A stretch of DNA of 64,000 nucleotides from contig JAWZDV010000022.1 of NCBI GenBank assembly GCA_034142505.1, positions 62,001 through 126,000 on the forward strand, read 5' to 3'. Source of the DNA: Hungatella_A sp034142505 (lineage in GTDB: Bacteria; Bacillota; Clostridia; Lachnospirales; Lachnospiraceae). A program made the translations under genes and the position numbers. The notes under the pieces are model-generated. The model made no database searches and had not been told where the DNA came from. It saw only the letters and a list, made by a program, of their open reading frames with translations. Shown here piece by piece: positions 32,586-41,989 of this stretch (positions are counted from its first letter, which is position 1; every line of letters begins with the position of its first letter).

Positions 32586-34838
32586 ATGAAATTTACCAAT
32601 GGATACTGGCAGGTGCGTGAGGAGATCACGCCGCTTTACGGGGTGGAATATGCCGACAGCCGCAGGGATGGATCAAATCTTACCGTATACGTGCCGGCTA
32701 AGCATATTGTAACAAGAGGGGACTGTCTGAACCTGGGGATGCTGACCGTGCGTCTGTCCAGCCCCATGGAGGACGTGATCAAAGTTTCTATCAGTCATTT
32801 TGACGGCGTGCAGTACAAAGGGCCGTTTGCGGAAATCACGGAGGAGAACCCGGAAGTAACGATTGAGGAAACCGATGAAGAAATTATTTACAAGTCCGGA
32901 AAAACGAGGGCGGTCATTGACAAGCGGCCCAGCTCCTGGGGCATCCGTTTTTACGACGGGGACCGGGAACTGACCAGCACAGGCTTCCGCAACATGGCTT
33001 ATATGACAAACGGGGAAACCGGCCGCCATTATACGGTGGAGCAGCTGGCTCTTGATGTCGATGAGTATGTGTATGGCTTAGGTGAACGGTTTACTCCTTT
33101 CGTGAAAAACGGCCAGACGGTGGAGATGTGGAACGAGGACGGCGGAACAGCCAGTGAGATTGCTTATAAGAATGTGCCGTTCTACATCACCAACAAGGGC
33201 TATGGCGTCCTGCTGGACAATGAGGGGGACGCCGCTTATGAGATTGCCAGTGAGAAGGTGGAGCGGGTGCAGTTCTCCGTGGAGGGAGAGCGGCTGGACT
33301 ACTATGTCATAAACGGCGGCACGCCCAAGGGGACCATCCGGAAATACACGGAACTGACCGGCAAACCGGCGCTGCCTCCTGCCTGGTCCTTCGGGCTTTG
33401 GCTGACAACCTCCTTTACCACCAACTATGACGAGGCCACTACATCCAGCTTTATAGGCGGGATGGCGGAGCGGAATATTCCGCTGCATGTATTCCATTTT
33501 GACTGCTATTGGATGGAAGCGTATGAGTGGTGCAATTTTACCTGGGACCCGAAGACATTTCCGGACCCGGAGGGGATGTTGAAACGCTACCATGACAAAG
33601 GGCTTAAAATCTGTGTCTGGATTAACCCTTATATCGGCCAGAAGTCCCCGCTGTTTGCGGAAGGCATGAAGTGCGGCTATCTGGTGAAGAAGGAAAATGG
33701 CGATGTGTGGCAGACCGATCTCTGGCAGGCGGGCATGGGACTGGTGGACTTCACCAATCCGGATGCGGTGGCCTGGTACCAGGGCAAGTTAAAGACGCTG
33801 CTGGATATGGGCGTAGACTGTTTTAAGACGGACTTTGGCGAGCGGATTCCGGTGAAGGACATCGCATACTACGACGGTTCCGATCCGGTGAAAATGCATA
33901 ATTATTACACCTATCTCTACAATCAGGCCGTGTTTGAACTTCTGGAGCAGGAGCGTGGTGTGGGCGAGGCGGTGCTGTTTGCCCGTTCCGCCACCGTAGG
34001 CGGCCAGAAATTCCCGGCTCACTGGGGAGGGGACTGTTCGGCCAACTATCCGTCCATGGCGGAGACACTGAGAAGCGGCCTGTCCCTGGCCTGTGCAGGC
34101 TTTGGGTTCTGGAGCCATGATATCAGCGGTTTTGAGAGTACGGCTCCGGCGGATGTATATAAGAGGTGGTGCCAGTTTGGACTGTTAAGCTCCCACAGCC
34201 GTCTCCACGGCTCTTCCTCCTACCGGGTACCCTGGCTGTTTGATGAGGAAGCCTGCGACGTGCTGAGAAAATTTGTGAAGCTGAAATGTGCGTTGATGCC
34301 ATACTTGTACCGTCAGGCGGTGCTGTCCCACGAGGAGGGAACCCCAATGATGCGCCCTATGTTTGTGGAATTCCCGGAAGACCGGGCCTGCGAGCCGTTA
34401 GATAAGCAATATATGATGGGAGATTCCCTGCTGGCCGCGCCGGTGTTCAAGGAGAGCGGCGAGGTGGAATACTATCTGCCAAAGGGCCGCTGGTACAACC
34501 TGCTGACCGGTCGGACGGTGGAAGGCGGAAGCTGGAAGAAAGAGCGCCACGACTACTTCACTATGCCTCTGCTGGTAAAACCAAATTCCATTCTGGCAGT
34601 GGGAAGCTGCGTGGACAAACCGGATTACGAATTCCAGGACGGCGTGACCTTTTATCTGTCTCTGTTTGAAGATGGGGCTGAGGGGGAGACAGAAGTGACA
34701 GACCTGGCCGGAAATACTGTGATGACAGCAAAAGCAAGGAGAGCGGGTGATACCATCTGCCTGCATGTGGAAGGCGGGAATGGAAACTGGAGTTACCAGA
34801 CCCTTGGGGATGATGGCTTGACGGTTGTGGTAGAATAA
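32586..34838 (+). CDS. yicI: glycoside hydrolase family 31 alpha-xylosidase (YicI-like)
   Basis: The 750-residue enzyme follows E. coli YicI closely: beta-sandwich N-domain, barrel with FHFDCYWMEAYEWCNFTWDP, the nucleophile motif CFKTDFGERIP with Asp416, and the acid/base HWGGDCSANY with Asp483. YicI removes alpha-linked xylose from isoprimeverose and xyloglucan oligosaccharides. Cytoplasmic, because there is no signal peptide. It starts at 32586 behind GAGGAG, closes the glycosidase run, and is followed by a terminator. Together with the two beta-glucosidases it could take apart an imported xylosylated gluco-oligosaccharide in steps. Confidence 0.92.
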   Translation: MKFTNGYWQVREEITPLYGVEYADSRRDGSNLTVYVPAKHIVTRGDCLNLGMLTVRLSSPMEDVIKVSISHFDGVQYKGPFAEITEENPEVTIEETDEEIIYKSGKTRAVIDKRPSSWGIRFYDGDRELTSTGFRNMAYMTNGETGRHYTVEQLALDVDEYVYGLGERFTPFVKNGQTVEMWNEDGGTASEIAYKNVPFYITNKGYGVLLDNEGDAAYEIASEKVERVQFSVEGERLDYYVINGGTPKGTIRKYTELTGKPALPPAWSFGLWLTTSFTTNYDEATTSSFIGGMAERNIPLHVFHFDCYWMEAYEWCNFTWDPKTFPDPEGMLKRYHDKGLKICVWINPYIGQKSPLFAEGMKCGYLVKKENGDVWQTDLWQAGMGLVDFTNPDAVAWYQGKLKTLLDMGVDCFKTDFGERIPVKDIAYYDGSDPVKMHNYYTYLYNQAVFELLEQERGVGEAVLFARSATVGGQKFPAHWGGDCSANYPSMAETLRSGLSLACAGFGFWSHDISGFESTAPADVYKRWCQFGLLSSHSRLHGSSSYRVPWLFDEEACDVLRKFVKLKCALMPYLYRQAVLSHEEGTPMMRPMFVEFPEDRACEPLDKQYMMGDSLLAAPVFKESGEVEYYLPKGRWYNLLTGRTVEGGSWKKERHDYFTMPLLVKPNSILAVGSCVDKPDYEFQDGVTFYLSLFEDGAEGETEVTDLAGNTVMTAKARRAGDTICLHVEGGNGNWSYQTLGDDGLTVVVE

Positions 34839-34857
34839 AATAGGTTATAGGGTTAAG

Positions 34858-34899
34858 GCGGTATAGTGAGAGGATATTTCACTGTGCCGCTTTGTTTTT
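34858..34899 (+). terminator. terminator of the module A glycosidase operon
   Basis: Twelve-base-pair stem GCGGTATAGTGA/TCACTGTGCCGC (with wobbles) followed by TTTGTTTTT, 19 bases behind the GH31 stop. Confidence 0.8.
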
Positions 34900-34944
34900 G
34901 TTGGAGATGAGTCCGTGAGGACTGTCACAGAATATTGGAACTTT

Positions 34945-36015
34945 TTATTTGAGGTCCTTAGTATTTTCCCAGTTGAAAATATATGCTGCATAGCGTCCGC
35001 CGCTGATCTTCAAGATAGTGCCATCCTTTTGAAGCTGGGTAAGGGTGCGTTCCACGGTAGTGGTACTGATATCAGGACATAACTTAAGGATTTCCTTCTT
35101 AGTGATTTTCCCAAGGCGGTTTTTAATCACAGCCTTGATTCGGTCAGGTTTTGAAATACCCTTTGTTGTTAAATGTTCCACTCGGGAAGAAAACTCTTTG
35201 TATGCATTTAAAATAATACTTAAATAGTAACGTACAAATGGTTTATAATCATTACTGCCATCGTGCCAGTTTATCGAAGATTCTTGCAGAACCTCATAAT
35301 AGGTTTCCTTCGTCTTTTCAATTAACATTTCAATACTGATGTATTTTCCGACAATGTATCCGGAACGGTAGAGAAGCAGTAAGGTTAAAAGGCGGGACAT
35401 TCTGCCGTTCCCATCGTTAAAAGGATGGATACAGAGAAAATCTAAAATGAATACAGGAATCAACAAAAGCGGGTCAATTTCATATTGATTCAGTGCTCGG
35501 GTAAAGTTCTCACAAATTTCAGTCATTGCCGCCGGTGTTTCAAAAGCAGATACGGGGTGAAAACGGATCCGGTGTTTTCCGGCAGTGTCAATCTCCTCAA
35601 TGACATTATCGCTATTTTTAAAGTTTCCGCCAATAGAAGAAGCAGAATATTGATATAAATCTCTGTGGAACTGTAAAATAATATTTACTCCGAGAGGTAT
35701 ATAATCATAATTTTCATGTATGGTTGCAAGAACATCACGGTATCCGGCAATCTCACTTTCGTTGCGGTTTTGTGGTTCTGATCTTTGCTTAACCAACTCT
35801 GCCAAACGCTGATCTGAAGTAAATATTCCCTCAATACGGTTTGAAGCTTCTGTACTCTGAATTTTTGCGATCTCTAGTAAACTAGTCAATCTATCTGGCT
35901 GTGATTCAATAAACAAGTTCTGCTGCCCCTTATATTCGTGAATGGCAGAAACAAGATTAACGATTTCTTTCGTCATCAAGGTATCTGTAATTTGACCGTA
36001 TGATATTTTACGCAT
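34945..36015 (-). CDS. Fic domain protein with N-terminal inhibitory motif
   Basis: The 356-residue protein has the Fic motif HPFNDGNGRMSR (His197), which transfers AMP or another nucleotide to a target protein. An SxxxEG inhibitory helix, SNRIEG with Glu62, lies N-terminal, making it a class II Fic protein that is self-restrained. The N-terminal Fic_N segment precedes it, and the C-terminus after residue 285 is a winged-helix region (KITKKEILKLCPDISTTTVE). Such single-gene Fic/wHTH proteins occur widely in gut Firmicutes; targets are mostly unknown. It is AT-rich compared with its neighbours, lies on the opposite strand between modules A and B, and is probably acquired. Confidence 0.9.
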   Translation of the reverse strand: MRKISYGQITDTLMTKEIVNLVSAIHEYKGQQNLFIESQPDRLTSLLEIAKIQSTEASNRIEGIFTSDQRLAELVKQRSEPQNRNESEIAGYRDVLATIHENYDYIPLGVNIILQFHRDLYQYSASSIGGNFKNSDNVIEEIDTAGKHRIRFHPVSAFETPAAMTEICENFTRALNQYEIDPLLLIPVFILDFLCIHPFNDGNGRMSRLLTLLLLYRSGYIVGKYISIEMLIEKTKETYYEVLQESSINWHDGSNDYKPFVRYYLSIILNAYKEFSSRVEHLTTKGISKPDRIKAVIKNRLGKITKKEILKLCPDISTTTVERTLTQLQKDGTILKISGGRYAAYIFNWENTKDLK

Positions 36016-36127
36016 GCAATTTCCTCCTTCAGAACTCTATATACATCATTATAAACAAAAATGATGCAATTAACAAGGCGATTGCGGAATTAAAATACAT
36101 TCAGTCTGGTATTCGGCCACCCCCGGT

Positions 36128-36883
36128 TTACAACATCTTTTTCTGGTTCCTATATTCACTTGGGTACAGCCCGGTTTGCGCCTTGAATACACGGCTGAAA
36201 TAAAACTGGTCCGTATACCCCACATTCTGGCTGATGGTGAGAATATCGAAATTCGTGTTGATCAGCAGCTGTTTGGCGCCGTTAATCCTGAGCTTGGTGA
36301 TAAATTTAATGGGGGTGATATTCTTTTCTTTTTTAAAGATTTTGCTGATATAGTCCGGGGTGAAACCGAGGGTGTCGGCGATATGCTGTAAGGAGATATC
36401 GTCCTTGTGGTTTTCCCGGATATATTCCTCCACGTAATCAGCGATCTGCTGGCGGCTCATGGAAGAAACTACCTGGCTGTCATCCATCAGGGTTTTGACG
36501 GAAGCGTCCATCTGGGAGATCAGGTGCAGAACGCAGGGTTTCAGCTCCTCGGGGTCCAACGGTTTTAACAGAAAATCGGACACTCCGTATTTCATGGCCT
36601 GCCTGGCGAATTGGAAGTCGTCATAGCCGCTGATGATGACAATTTTGATCTGCGGGTAGGCGAAATACAGCTGTTTGGACAGCATCAGGCCATCCATGAC
36701 CGGCATTTTGATATCGGTAAATACGATATGGGGATTTTGTTCATCGATCAGCGTCAGTGCCTTTTCCCCGTCCTCAGCCTCCCCGCAGAAAGTAAGCGGG
36801 ACTCCCAGGTTTTCTATTTTCTGAATAATATTCTTGCAAATCATTGCTTCGTCTTCTACTACGATGTAGCGGTATCTCGTCAT
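36128..36883 (-). CDS. response regulator with AraC output domain (YesN type), module B
   Basis: The 251-residue protein parallels the module A regulator: receiver domain with the EDE pocket, Asp57 in HIVFTDIKMP, switch lysine in DFLLKPLDP, and an AraC domain (DISLQHIADTLGFTPDYISK, then ILTISQNVGYTDQFYFSRVF). Its start overlaps the kinase stop by four bases (ATGA). It is expected to control the divergent transport operon starting at 38897. About 110 bases between it and the Fic gene hold no further gene. Confidence 0.93.
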   Translation of the reverse strand: MTRYRYIVVEDEAMICKNIIQKIENLGVPLTFCGEAEDGEKALTLIDEQNPHIVFTDIKMPVMDGLMLSKQLYFAYPQIKIVIISGYDDFQFARQAMKYGVSDFLLKPLDPEELKPCVLHLISQMDASVKTLMDDSQVVSSMSRQQIADYVEEYIRENHKDDISLQHIADTLGFTPDYISKIFKKEKNITPIKFITKLRINGAKQLLINTNFDILTISQNVGYTDQFYFSRVFKAQTGLYPSEYRNQKKML

Positions 36884-38751
36884 AACTCTTCCCTCTCTGT
36901 CTTGATCGGTGTCATTTCCTCCAGCGGTATCTTAATGACAATTTTAGCCCCTGCATTGTCGCTGCCGGAGATCAGAAGATCTGCTTGGTCTCCATACATG
37001 AACAGAAGGCGCAGGAACACATTGCGGATTCCCAGTCCCCCGATTTCAAGGGAGTAGAGATCCTTCGAGTGACGGATGTCATCTAACTGCTGCTGTAGAG
37101 CCTCTAACGCTTCCTTGGAAAATCCTACGCCGTTGTCCGTCACGGAAAGATAACAGAAGCCCTCTTTCTTCTCTGCCGCGATGTGGATGATCCATGGCGG
37201 GGAATTGGGAAATGCATACTTTAAGGAATTTTCAATCAGCGGCTGTATGGTAAGCTTTGGGATCTGCAGCCGGTTCAATTCTGACGGGATGCTGACTTTG
37301 TAGTGGAGCTTATCGGCATAGCGGATTTTCATGCAGTCTAAGTAACTGACAGAGTATTTTACCTCCGTGGAAATGTCCACATCGGCCAGTCCGTCGGAGG
37401 AGATGTAGCGCAGATACCGGCTTAAATTATTGCAGAAGCTGATGATCTGCGAAGTCATATCATTTTCCGCCATAATACTGATGTTGGTCAAGCTGTTGTA
37501 CAGAAAATGCGGTTTCAGCATGGACTGGGTGGCAAACAGCTTGGCTTTTGTCTCCTCCGCTTTGGCATTGATGATGGACTGGGAGGAGTCCTTCAGTGAT
37601 AAATACATGGTATTATAAATCTGGAACAGGGATTCAATCTCCGCCGTGGTCTCCCCCTGATAATCGATGAGAAGCGGCTTGTCGGAGGAAAGAATTTCAT
37701 TCAAGTTGACCTTTTCCAACTGTGTCTTCAAAGAATTCAGCGGTGATAAGAGCGTCTTGGCAATGTGGAAACACAGACACATGGAGACAACCAAAAACGC
37801 AAGCAAAAAGCAGGTGAAAACCAGCAGAAACGGGGAAAGCTTCTGATAAAGGCTCCAGGAATCCTGGGTCACCAGCACCTTCCAGCCAGCCTTTTTCGCC
37901 TGTTTTGCAGATAAGAACCTGTGCCTGCCGCCGGCATCCCGGATGGTTGACGTGGAATCTTCCAAAGTAGAGTACTGTGGGGGTGACGTGGATTCTCCCG
38001 GAGTGGAGTACTGTGGAAATGCCTCTGTAATCTGGGAGATCCGGTCCGGACCGATGTAAGGGTAGATGACAGCACCGTTCTGATCAATAATATGTATGGA
38101 CACTTCCGGGTTTTCCGTCTGGATTTCCTCCAGGTAAGCGAAGAACCGGCCGCAGTCCTGAACCACTTCCACCACGCCCTGGGGCTGATAGGCGGAATCA
38201 TAGTACATGCGGTAGAGGGAAAGATAGTAGCGGTCTTTCATATAAGGACTGATTTTGATAAAATCTTCCTTGTGGGCCGGCGCCGTGATATATTTCGATC
38301 CGTGCATGGCGTCCACCTCTTCGTACCAGGGCTGGCTGAAAAGCTCCACCGGCTGTGTGATGCTTAAGGTTCCCCAGCCCACCATATAATCGTTCATGGA
38401 ATAGACGTTGATCTGGGACACCGTGGAGTAAGGACCGATGATGGAACCGATCACATGATTGACCTCGGAGATGAGAGTCCAGTCAGGCGATTGGGGATTC
38501 AACTGGTCCATGGCGTTCTTTAACGGTTTGGAATAGATCGTATTCATGGAGGCGTTGGACAATTTATCCGTCTCCTGATCAATATGATTGGCGATGGTCG
38601 AGGTGAGAGTGGTCAGATGGTCCGCAATCCTTCGGCGCTCGGTGTGGATATAGAGGAAGCTTAAGACTGCGAAACAGAGCAGCAGGATGAGAGACATAAT
38701 CAGGGAATAGTTAAAAAAGAGTCTGTATTGCAGTGTATTTTTATTCTTCAT
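36880..38751 (-). CDS. sensor histidine kinase (YesM type), module B
   Basis: The 623-residue kinase has a first membrane helix (FNYSLIMSLILLLCFAVLS), an extracytoplasmic Cache-like domain, a second helix (LLVFTCFLLAFLVVSMCLCF), a HAMP-like linker and the His_kinase domain with TQSMLKPHFLYNSLTNISIM; here Lys replaces the usual Asn before the Pro. The ATPase part has TIQPLIENSLKYAF and IGGLGIRNVFLRL. The external domain carries a 12-residue tandem duplication, PQYSTPGESTSP/PQYSTLEDSTST (DNA 37945-38016). The ATG at 38751 was chosen for its GGAGGA site; the frame extends nine codons further. Confidence 0.92.
   Translation of the reverse strand: MKNKNTLQYRLFFNYSLIMSLILLLCFAVLSFLYIHTERRRIADHLTTLTSTIANHIDQETDKLSNASMNTIYSKPLKNAMDQLNPQSPDWTLISEVNHVIGSIIGPYSTVSQINVYSMNDYMVGWGTLSITQPVELFSQPWYEEVDAMHGSKYITAPAHKEDFIKISPYMKDRYYLSLYRMYYDSAYQPQGVVEVVQDCGRFFAYLEEIQTENPEVSIHIIDQNGAVIYPYIGPDRISQITEAFPQYSTPGESTSPPQYSTLEDSTSTIRDAGGRHRFLSAKQAKKAGWKVLVTQDSWSLYQKLSPFLLVFTCFLLAFLVVSMCLCFHIAKTLLSPLNSLKTQLEKVNLNEILSSDKPLLIDYQGETTAEIESLFQIYNTMYLSLKDSSQSIINAKAEETKAKLFATQSMLKPHFLYNSLTNISIMAENDMTSQIISFCNNLSRYLRYISSDGLADVDISTEVKYSVSYLDCMKIRYADKLHYKVSIPSELNRLQIPKLTIQPLIENSLKYAFPNSPPWIIHIAAEKKEGFCYLSVTDNGVGFSKEALEALQQQLDDIRHSKDLYSLEIGGLGIRNVFLRLLFMYGDQADLLISGSDNAGAKIVIKIPLEEMTPIKTEREEL
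37945..38016 (-). repeat. in-frame 36-bp tandem repeat (2 units) in kinase B
   Basis: Units 37945-37980 and 37981-38016 agree at most positions and both end in GAGTACTGTGG on the plus strand. They encode two copies of PQYST followed by a seven-residue Ser/Thr/Glu segment in the sensor domain. Confidence 0.85.
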
Positions 38752-38896
38752 AAGTCCTCCGTCATGTTCAGGAAGCAAAAATATCCATATTCAGGCCGAT
38801 TCTATTCATGTACGAAATTAGGAAAACCAGTTAAGATAGTACTATATTTAGTAATAATATTACAGGATTTATCTTAAAAGTCAAGGAGGAGAAACG

Positions 38897-40210
38897 ATGA
38901 GAAGAGGAAGAGTGATCGCAGTCGGTTTGGCTGCCAGCATGGTTTTGATGACAGGGTGCAGCAGCCAGGGAAGCGGACAAACAGGAGTTGAAAATGGGAG
39001 CGGAAAGAAAAATGTCACGCTTACGTTCGGAACCCATCAGTCCGGGCTTCCCACATCCGGTGTCGTGCAGGAATTGGCGGAAGCGTTTGAGGCAGAGACG
39101 GGAATCAAGGTCGATTTACAGATTACGCCAGACGACCAGTGGAGAGAGCTTCTTAAGACGAAGCTGGATTCCGGGGAAGCATACGATATCATGTGCGTGG
39201 ACGCGGACCCTTTAAGTCTGTACAGCCGGATCAACCCGGAACAGAACTGTGTGGATTTGACGGATCAGGAGTGGGTGTCCAGAATGGACCCGATTGTTCT
39301 TCCTGGCGTATCCTACAACGATAAAGTATACGGAATCCAGTTCCCGGGAACCAGGGTATCCGCCTGCATGTATAATAAAGAGATATTCTCCAATTTAGGT
39401 CTGGAGGCGCCAAAGACTTTTGAGGAATTTAAAGCAGTCTGCCAGGCGGTGAAGGATTCGGGGGTAACCCCGATCTATGAGGCGTGTCAGAACGGATGGC
39501 ACCAGGTTCTGCCTTTATTTGAGACAGGTTCCTACTACATCACGCTTTATGATGACTTATACCAGAAGTTAAATGAAAATAAAATGAAGATAACAGAGGT
39601 TAAGGAGATCAAGACTGTTTTGGAGCAGATGAAAGAGTTTGCGGAACTTGGATATTTTGGCCCTGATTTTATCAGCCAGTCTGTGGAGGGCGGTGTGGAT
39701 GCCTTTGGAACCGGCCAGGTGGCCATGATGTACCAGTCCATGGATTGGATCGATGAGGTGATTGGCGCTTATCCGGAGATGGAGGGGAACATTGGAATGT
39801 TTTGTATACCCTGGGTGGACAATCAGTCCATCAGTGTCAATCCGACCAATAACGCTTATTTTATCAACAAAAACAGTGCACATATAGAAGAGTGCAAGCA
39901 GTTCTTCGATTTCCTTGCAAGACCTGAGAACCTTCAGAAACGATTGGAAAAAGGCGGCACTACTTCGGTCTGCTGGCCGGAGATCGAATCCAATGAGCGC
40001 CCGGAGGTAGTGGAATATATGAACTCTCTGCCCCAGGGAATCGTCATGCAGGTGGGCGTTTCCTATATCGATCCGCAGTGGATGGATACAGGCAAGGATA
40101 TCGACGCCATGTATACAGGAACCATGACCCCGGACGAAGTGTTCCAGAATATTGAGAAGAGACGGGAATCTCAGGCCCAGCTGCAGAAGGACCCGGCCTG
40201 GGTGCAGTAA
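38897..40210 (+). CDS. sugar ABC transporter binding lipoprotein, module B
   Basis: The 437-residue protein has a lipoprotein signal (MRRGRVIAVGLAASMVLMTG followed by Cys) and is a clear paralogue of the module A binding protein: VTLTFGTHQSGLPTSG, FEAETGIKVDLQITPDDQWR, LDSGEAYDIMCVD, EACQNGWHQVLPLFETG, NPTNNAYFINKNS. Differences concentrate in the middle of the protein, as expected for altered ligand choice. A GGAGGAG site precedes the start. An intercistronic hairpin (40228-40260) follows before the first permease. Confidence 0.93.
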   Translation: MRRGRVIAVGLAASMVLMTGCSSQGSGQTGVENGSGKKNVTLTFGTHQSGLPTSGVVQELAEAFEAETGIKVDLQITPDDQWRELLKTKLDSGEAYDIMCVDADPLSLYSRINPEQNCVDLTDQEWVSRMDPIVLPGVSYNDKVYGIQFPGTRVSACMYNKEIFSNLGLEAPKTFEEFKAVCQAVKDSGVTPIYEACQNGWHQVLPLFETGSYYITLYDDLYQKLNENKMKITEVKEIKTVLEQMKEFAELGYFGPDFISQSVEGGVDAFGTGQVAMMYQSMDWIDEVIGAYPEMEGNIGMFCIPWVDNQSISVNPTNNAYFINKNSAHIEECKQFFDFLARPENLQKRLEKGGTTSVCWPEIESNERPEVVEYMNSLPQGIVMQVGVSYIDPQWMDTGKDIDAMYTGTMTPDEVFQNIEKRRESQAQLQKDPAWVQ

Positions 40211-40227
40211 ATGGAAGCAGCAATTTT

Positions 40228-40260
40228 GATATGGTCCGGCAGAAAATGCTGGGCCATATC
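40228..40260 (+). other. intercistronic hairpin between binding-protein and permease genes
   Basis: Thirteen-base-pair stem GATATGGTCCGGC/GCTGGGCCATATC with two wobble pairs and a seven-base loop. No T-run follows, so it is read as a message stabiliser or partial terminator in the same place as in module A, although the sequence is unrelated. Confidence 0.6.
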
Positions 40261-40281
40261 GTTTGAAGAGGAGGTCTGTAA

Positions 40282-41160
40282 ATGAATCTGCAGCGAAGAT
40301 ATCCGACCTACATGGCCGTGGGAGCGTTTGCCTTATTTGGAGTCCTGGTGTTTCTGCCGGGGGTTCTTGGTATTTTTTACTCCTTCACGGACTGGAACAG
40401 CTATTCCCCGGAAGTTAATTTTGTGGGGCTTAAGAATTACATAACGGCATTCAGTAATACGGAGGGGTATTCGAAATATATTGGAAATACCCTGGTGTTT
40501 ACTCTGGCTACCACGATATTGAAAACGACTCTCGGAATCGGATTGGCGCTGATGTTTAACGGCAGCTGGGTAAAGGGAAATCACGCCCACCGGATGATTA
40601 TTTTCTCTCCCCAGGTGATGTCTTACCTGATTGTCGGCCTGGTATTTAAAAGTCTTTTAAATCCTACTACCGGATTTGTCAATACGTTTTTGAGGAGCTG
40701 TGGGCTGGACGGGCTGGCTAAAAGCTGGCTGTCGGACCCGGGGCTGGCATTTGCGTCTGTGATTGCGGTAGATATTTGGAAAGGGATTGGGTATATCATG
40801 ATGGTGATCCTGGCAGGTCTCCAGGTCATCTCGGTTTCCTACTATGAGGCGGCATCCATGGACGGGGCCAGCTTCTGGCAGAAAACGCGTCATATCACGC
40901 TGCCTCTGCTGGCGCCGGTGCTGCTCAATGCCACGGTTCTCAATTTGACTTATGGGTTCCGGGTATTTGATATTATTTATTCCCTTACCAACGGCGGGCC
41001 GGGGCACGCCACGGAGGTGCTCAACACGGCGGTATATTCGGAGTTTGCAAAAGGGAATTATGCGATGGGAACTACATTATCCAGTATCTTGTTCCTGTTT
41101 GTGATGGGAATCTCGTATTTCCTGTTGAAAGCACTTGAGGGAAAGGGGGAAGAGGAATGA
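40282..41160 (+). CDS. sugar ABC transporter permease (MalF type), module B
   Basis: The 292-residue membrane protein has six hydrophobic segments and the EAA loop YEAASMDGASFWQKTRHITL. It is collinear with and strongly similar to the module A permease at 26198 (VFLPGVLGIFYSFTDWN, FSPQVMSYLIVGLVFKSLLN, LTYGFRVFDIIYSLTNGGPG). It overlaps the next permease by four bases (ATGA). As in module A no ATPase gene is present. Confidence 0.94.
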   Translation: MNLQRRYPTYMAVGAFALFGVLVFLPGVLGIFYSFTDWNSYSPEVNFVGLKNYITAFSNTEGYSKYIGNTLVFTLATTILKTTLGIGLALMFNGSWVKGNHAHRMIIFSPQVMSYLIVGLVFKSLLNPTTGFVNTFLRSCGLDGLAKSWLSDPGLAFASVIAVDIWKGIGYIMMVILAGLQVISVSYYEAASMDGASFWQKTRHITLPLLAPVLLNATVLNLTYGFRVFDIIYSLTNGGPGHATEVLNTAVYSEFAKGNYAMGTTLSSILFLFVMGISYFLLKALEGKGEEE

Positions 41161-41981
41161 GAATCCGGAAACAATTGACGACGTGGATTCTGAATCTGAC
41201 GGCTGTTCTATTGAGCCTGATCTTCATTGTCCCGATGGTGGTGATCTTTTTAAATTCGTTCAAGTCTCCGGCTGAGTCGAACACGATGTCTATGAGACTG
41301 CCGGCGGAGTGGATGTTTGAGAATTATGCGGTGGTGATGGAGAGAGGAAAAGTGGTGGCTTCTTTCCTAAATAGTCTGTGTTATGCCGGGTGCAGTGCGG
41401 TGCTGATTGTGATTCTGGTAGCTATGGCGGCCTTTGTGTTATCCAGAAACCGCTCCCGGATTCACCGGTTTATGTATTACTTCATTATCCTGGGAATTGC
41501 TATGCCGGTGAGCAATGTGCCGCTGATGAAGGTTATGAAATCCCTGCATTTGATCAATACAAGGCCGGGCATCATCCTGTTGTACGCGGCGATCAACATT
41601 CCCATCAGTCTCTTTATTGTGTACGGATTTGTGGCGTCTGTCGAGAAGGAGATTGATGAGGCGGCGATTATTGACGGGTGCACTCCGTTTCAGCTGTTTT
41701 ATAAGGTGATTATTCATCTGCTGAAGCCGGCGCTTGTGACTATCTTTGTGTTAAATGTCATGGGGGTCTGGAATGATTTTACTATGCCTCTTTATTATCT
41801 GAACAATACGGGAAAATGGCCGATGACGCTGGCGGTTTACAACTTTTTCGGCATGTATGAGAGGCAGTATAATCTGGTCTGTGCGGATATTGTGCTGACG
41901 ATGTTCCCTGTGCTTCTGATTTTTATACTGGGGCAGAAATATATTGTGGGGGGAATCTCCACTGGAGCGGTGAAAGGGTGA
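41157..41981 (+). CDS. sugar ABC transporter permease (MalG type), module B
   Basis: The 274-residue protein has six hydrophobic segments, the EAA loop EIDEAAIIDGCTPFQLFYKV and the tail GQKYIVGGISTGAVKG, nearly the same as in the module A partner at 27076. The GH43 gene follows after eight bases, so transport and hydrolysis are on one transcript, unlike in module A where an AraC gene separates them. Confidence 0.94.
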   Translation: MRIRKQLTTWILNLTAVLLSLIFIVPMVVIFLNSFKSPAESNTMSMRLPAEWMFENYAVVMERGKVVASFLNSLCYAGCSAVLIVILVAMAAFVLSRNRSRIHRFMYYFIILGIAMPVSNVPLMKVMKSLHLINTRPGIILLYAAINIPISLFIVYGFVASVEKEIDEAAIIDGCTPFQLFYKVIIHLLKPALVTIFVLNVMGVWNDFTMPLYYLNNTGKWPMTLAVYNFFGMYERQYNLVCADIVLTMFPVLLIFILGQKYIVGGISTGAVKG

Positions 41982-41989
41982 GTGCGTGT

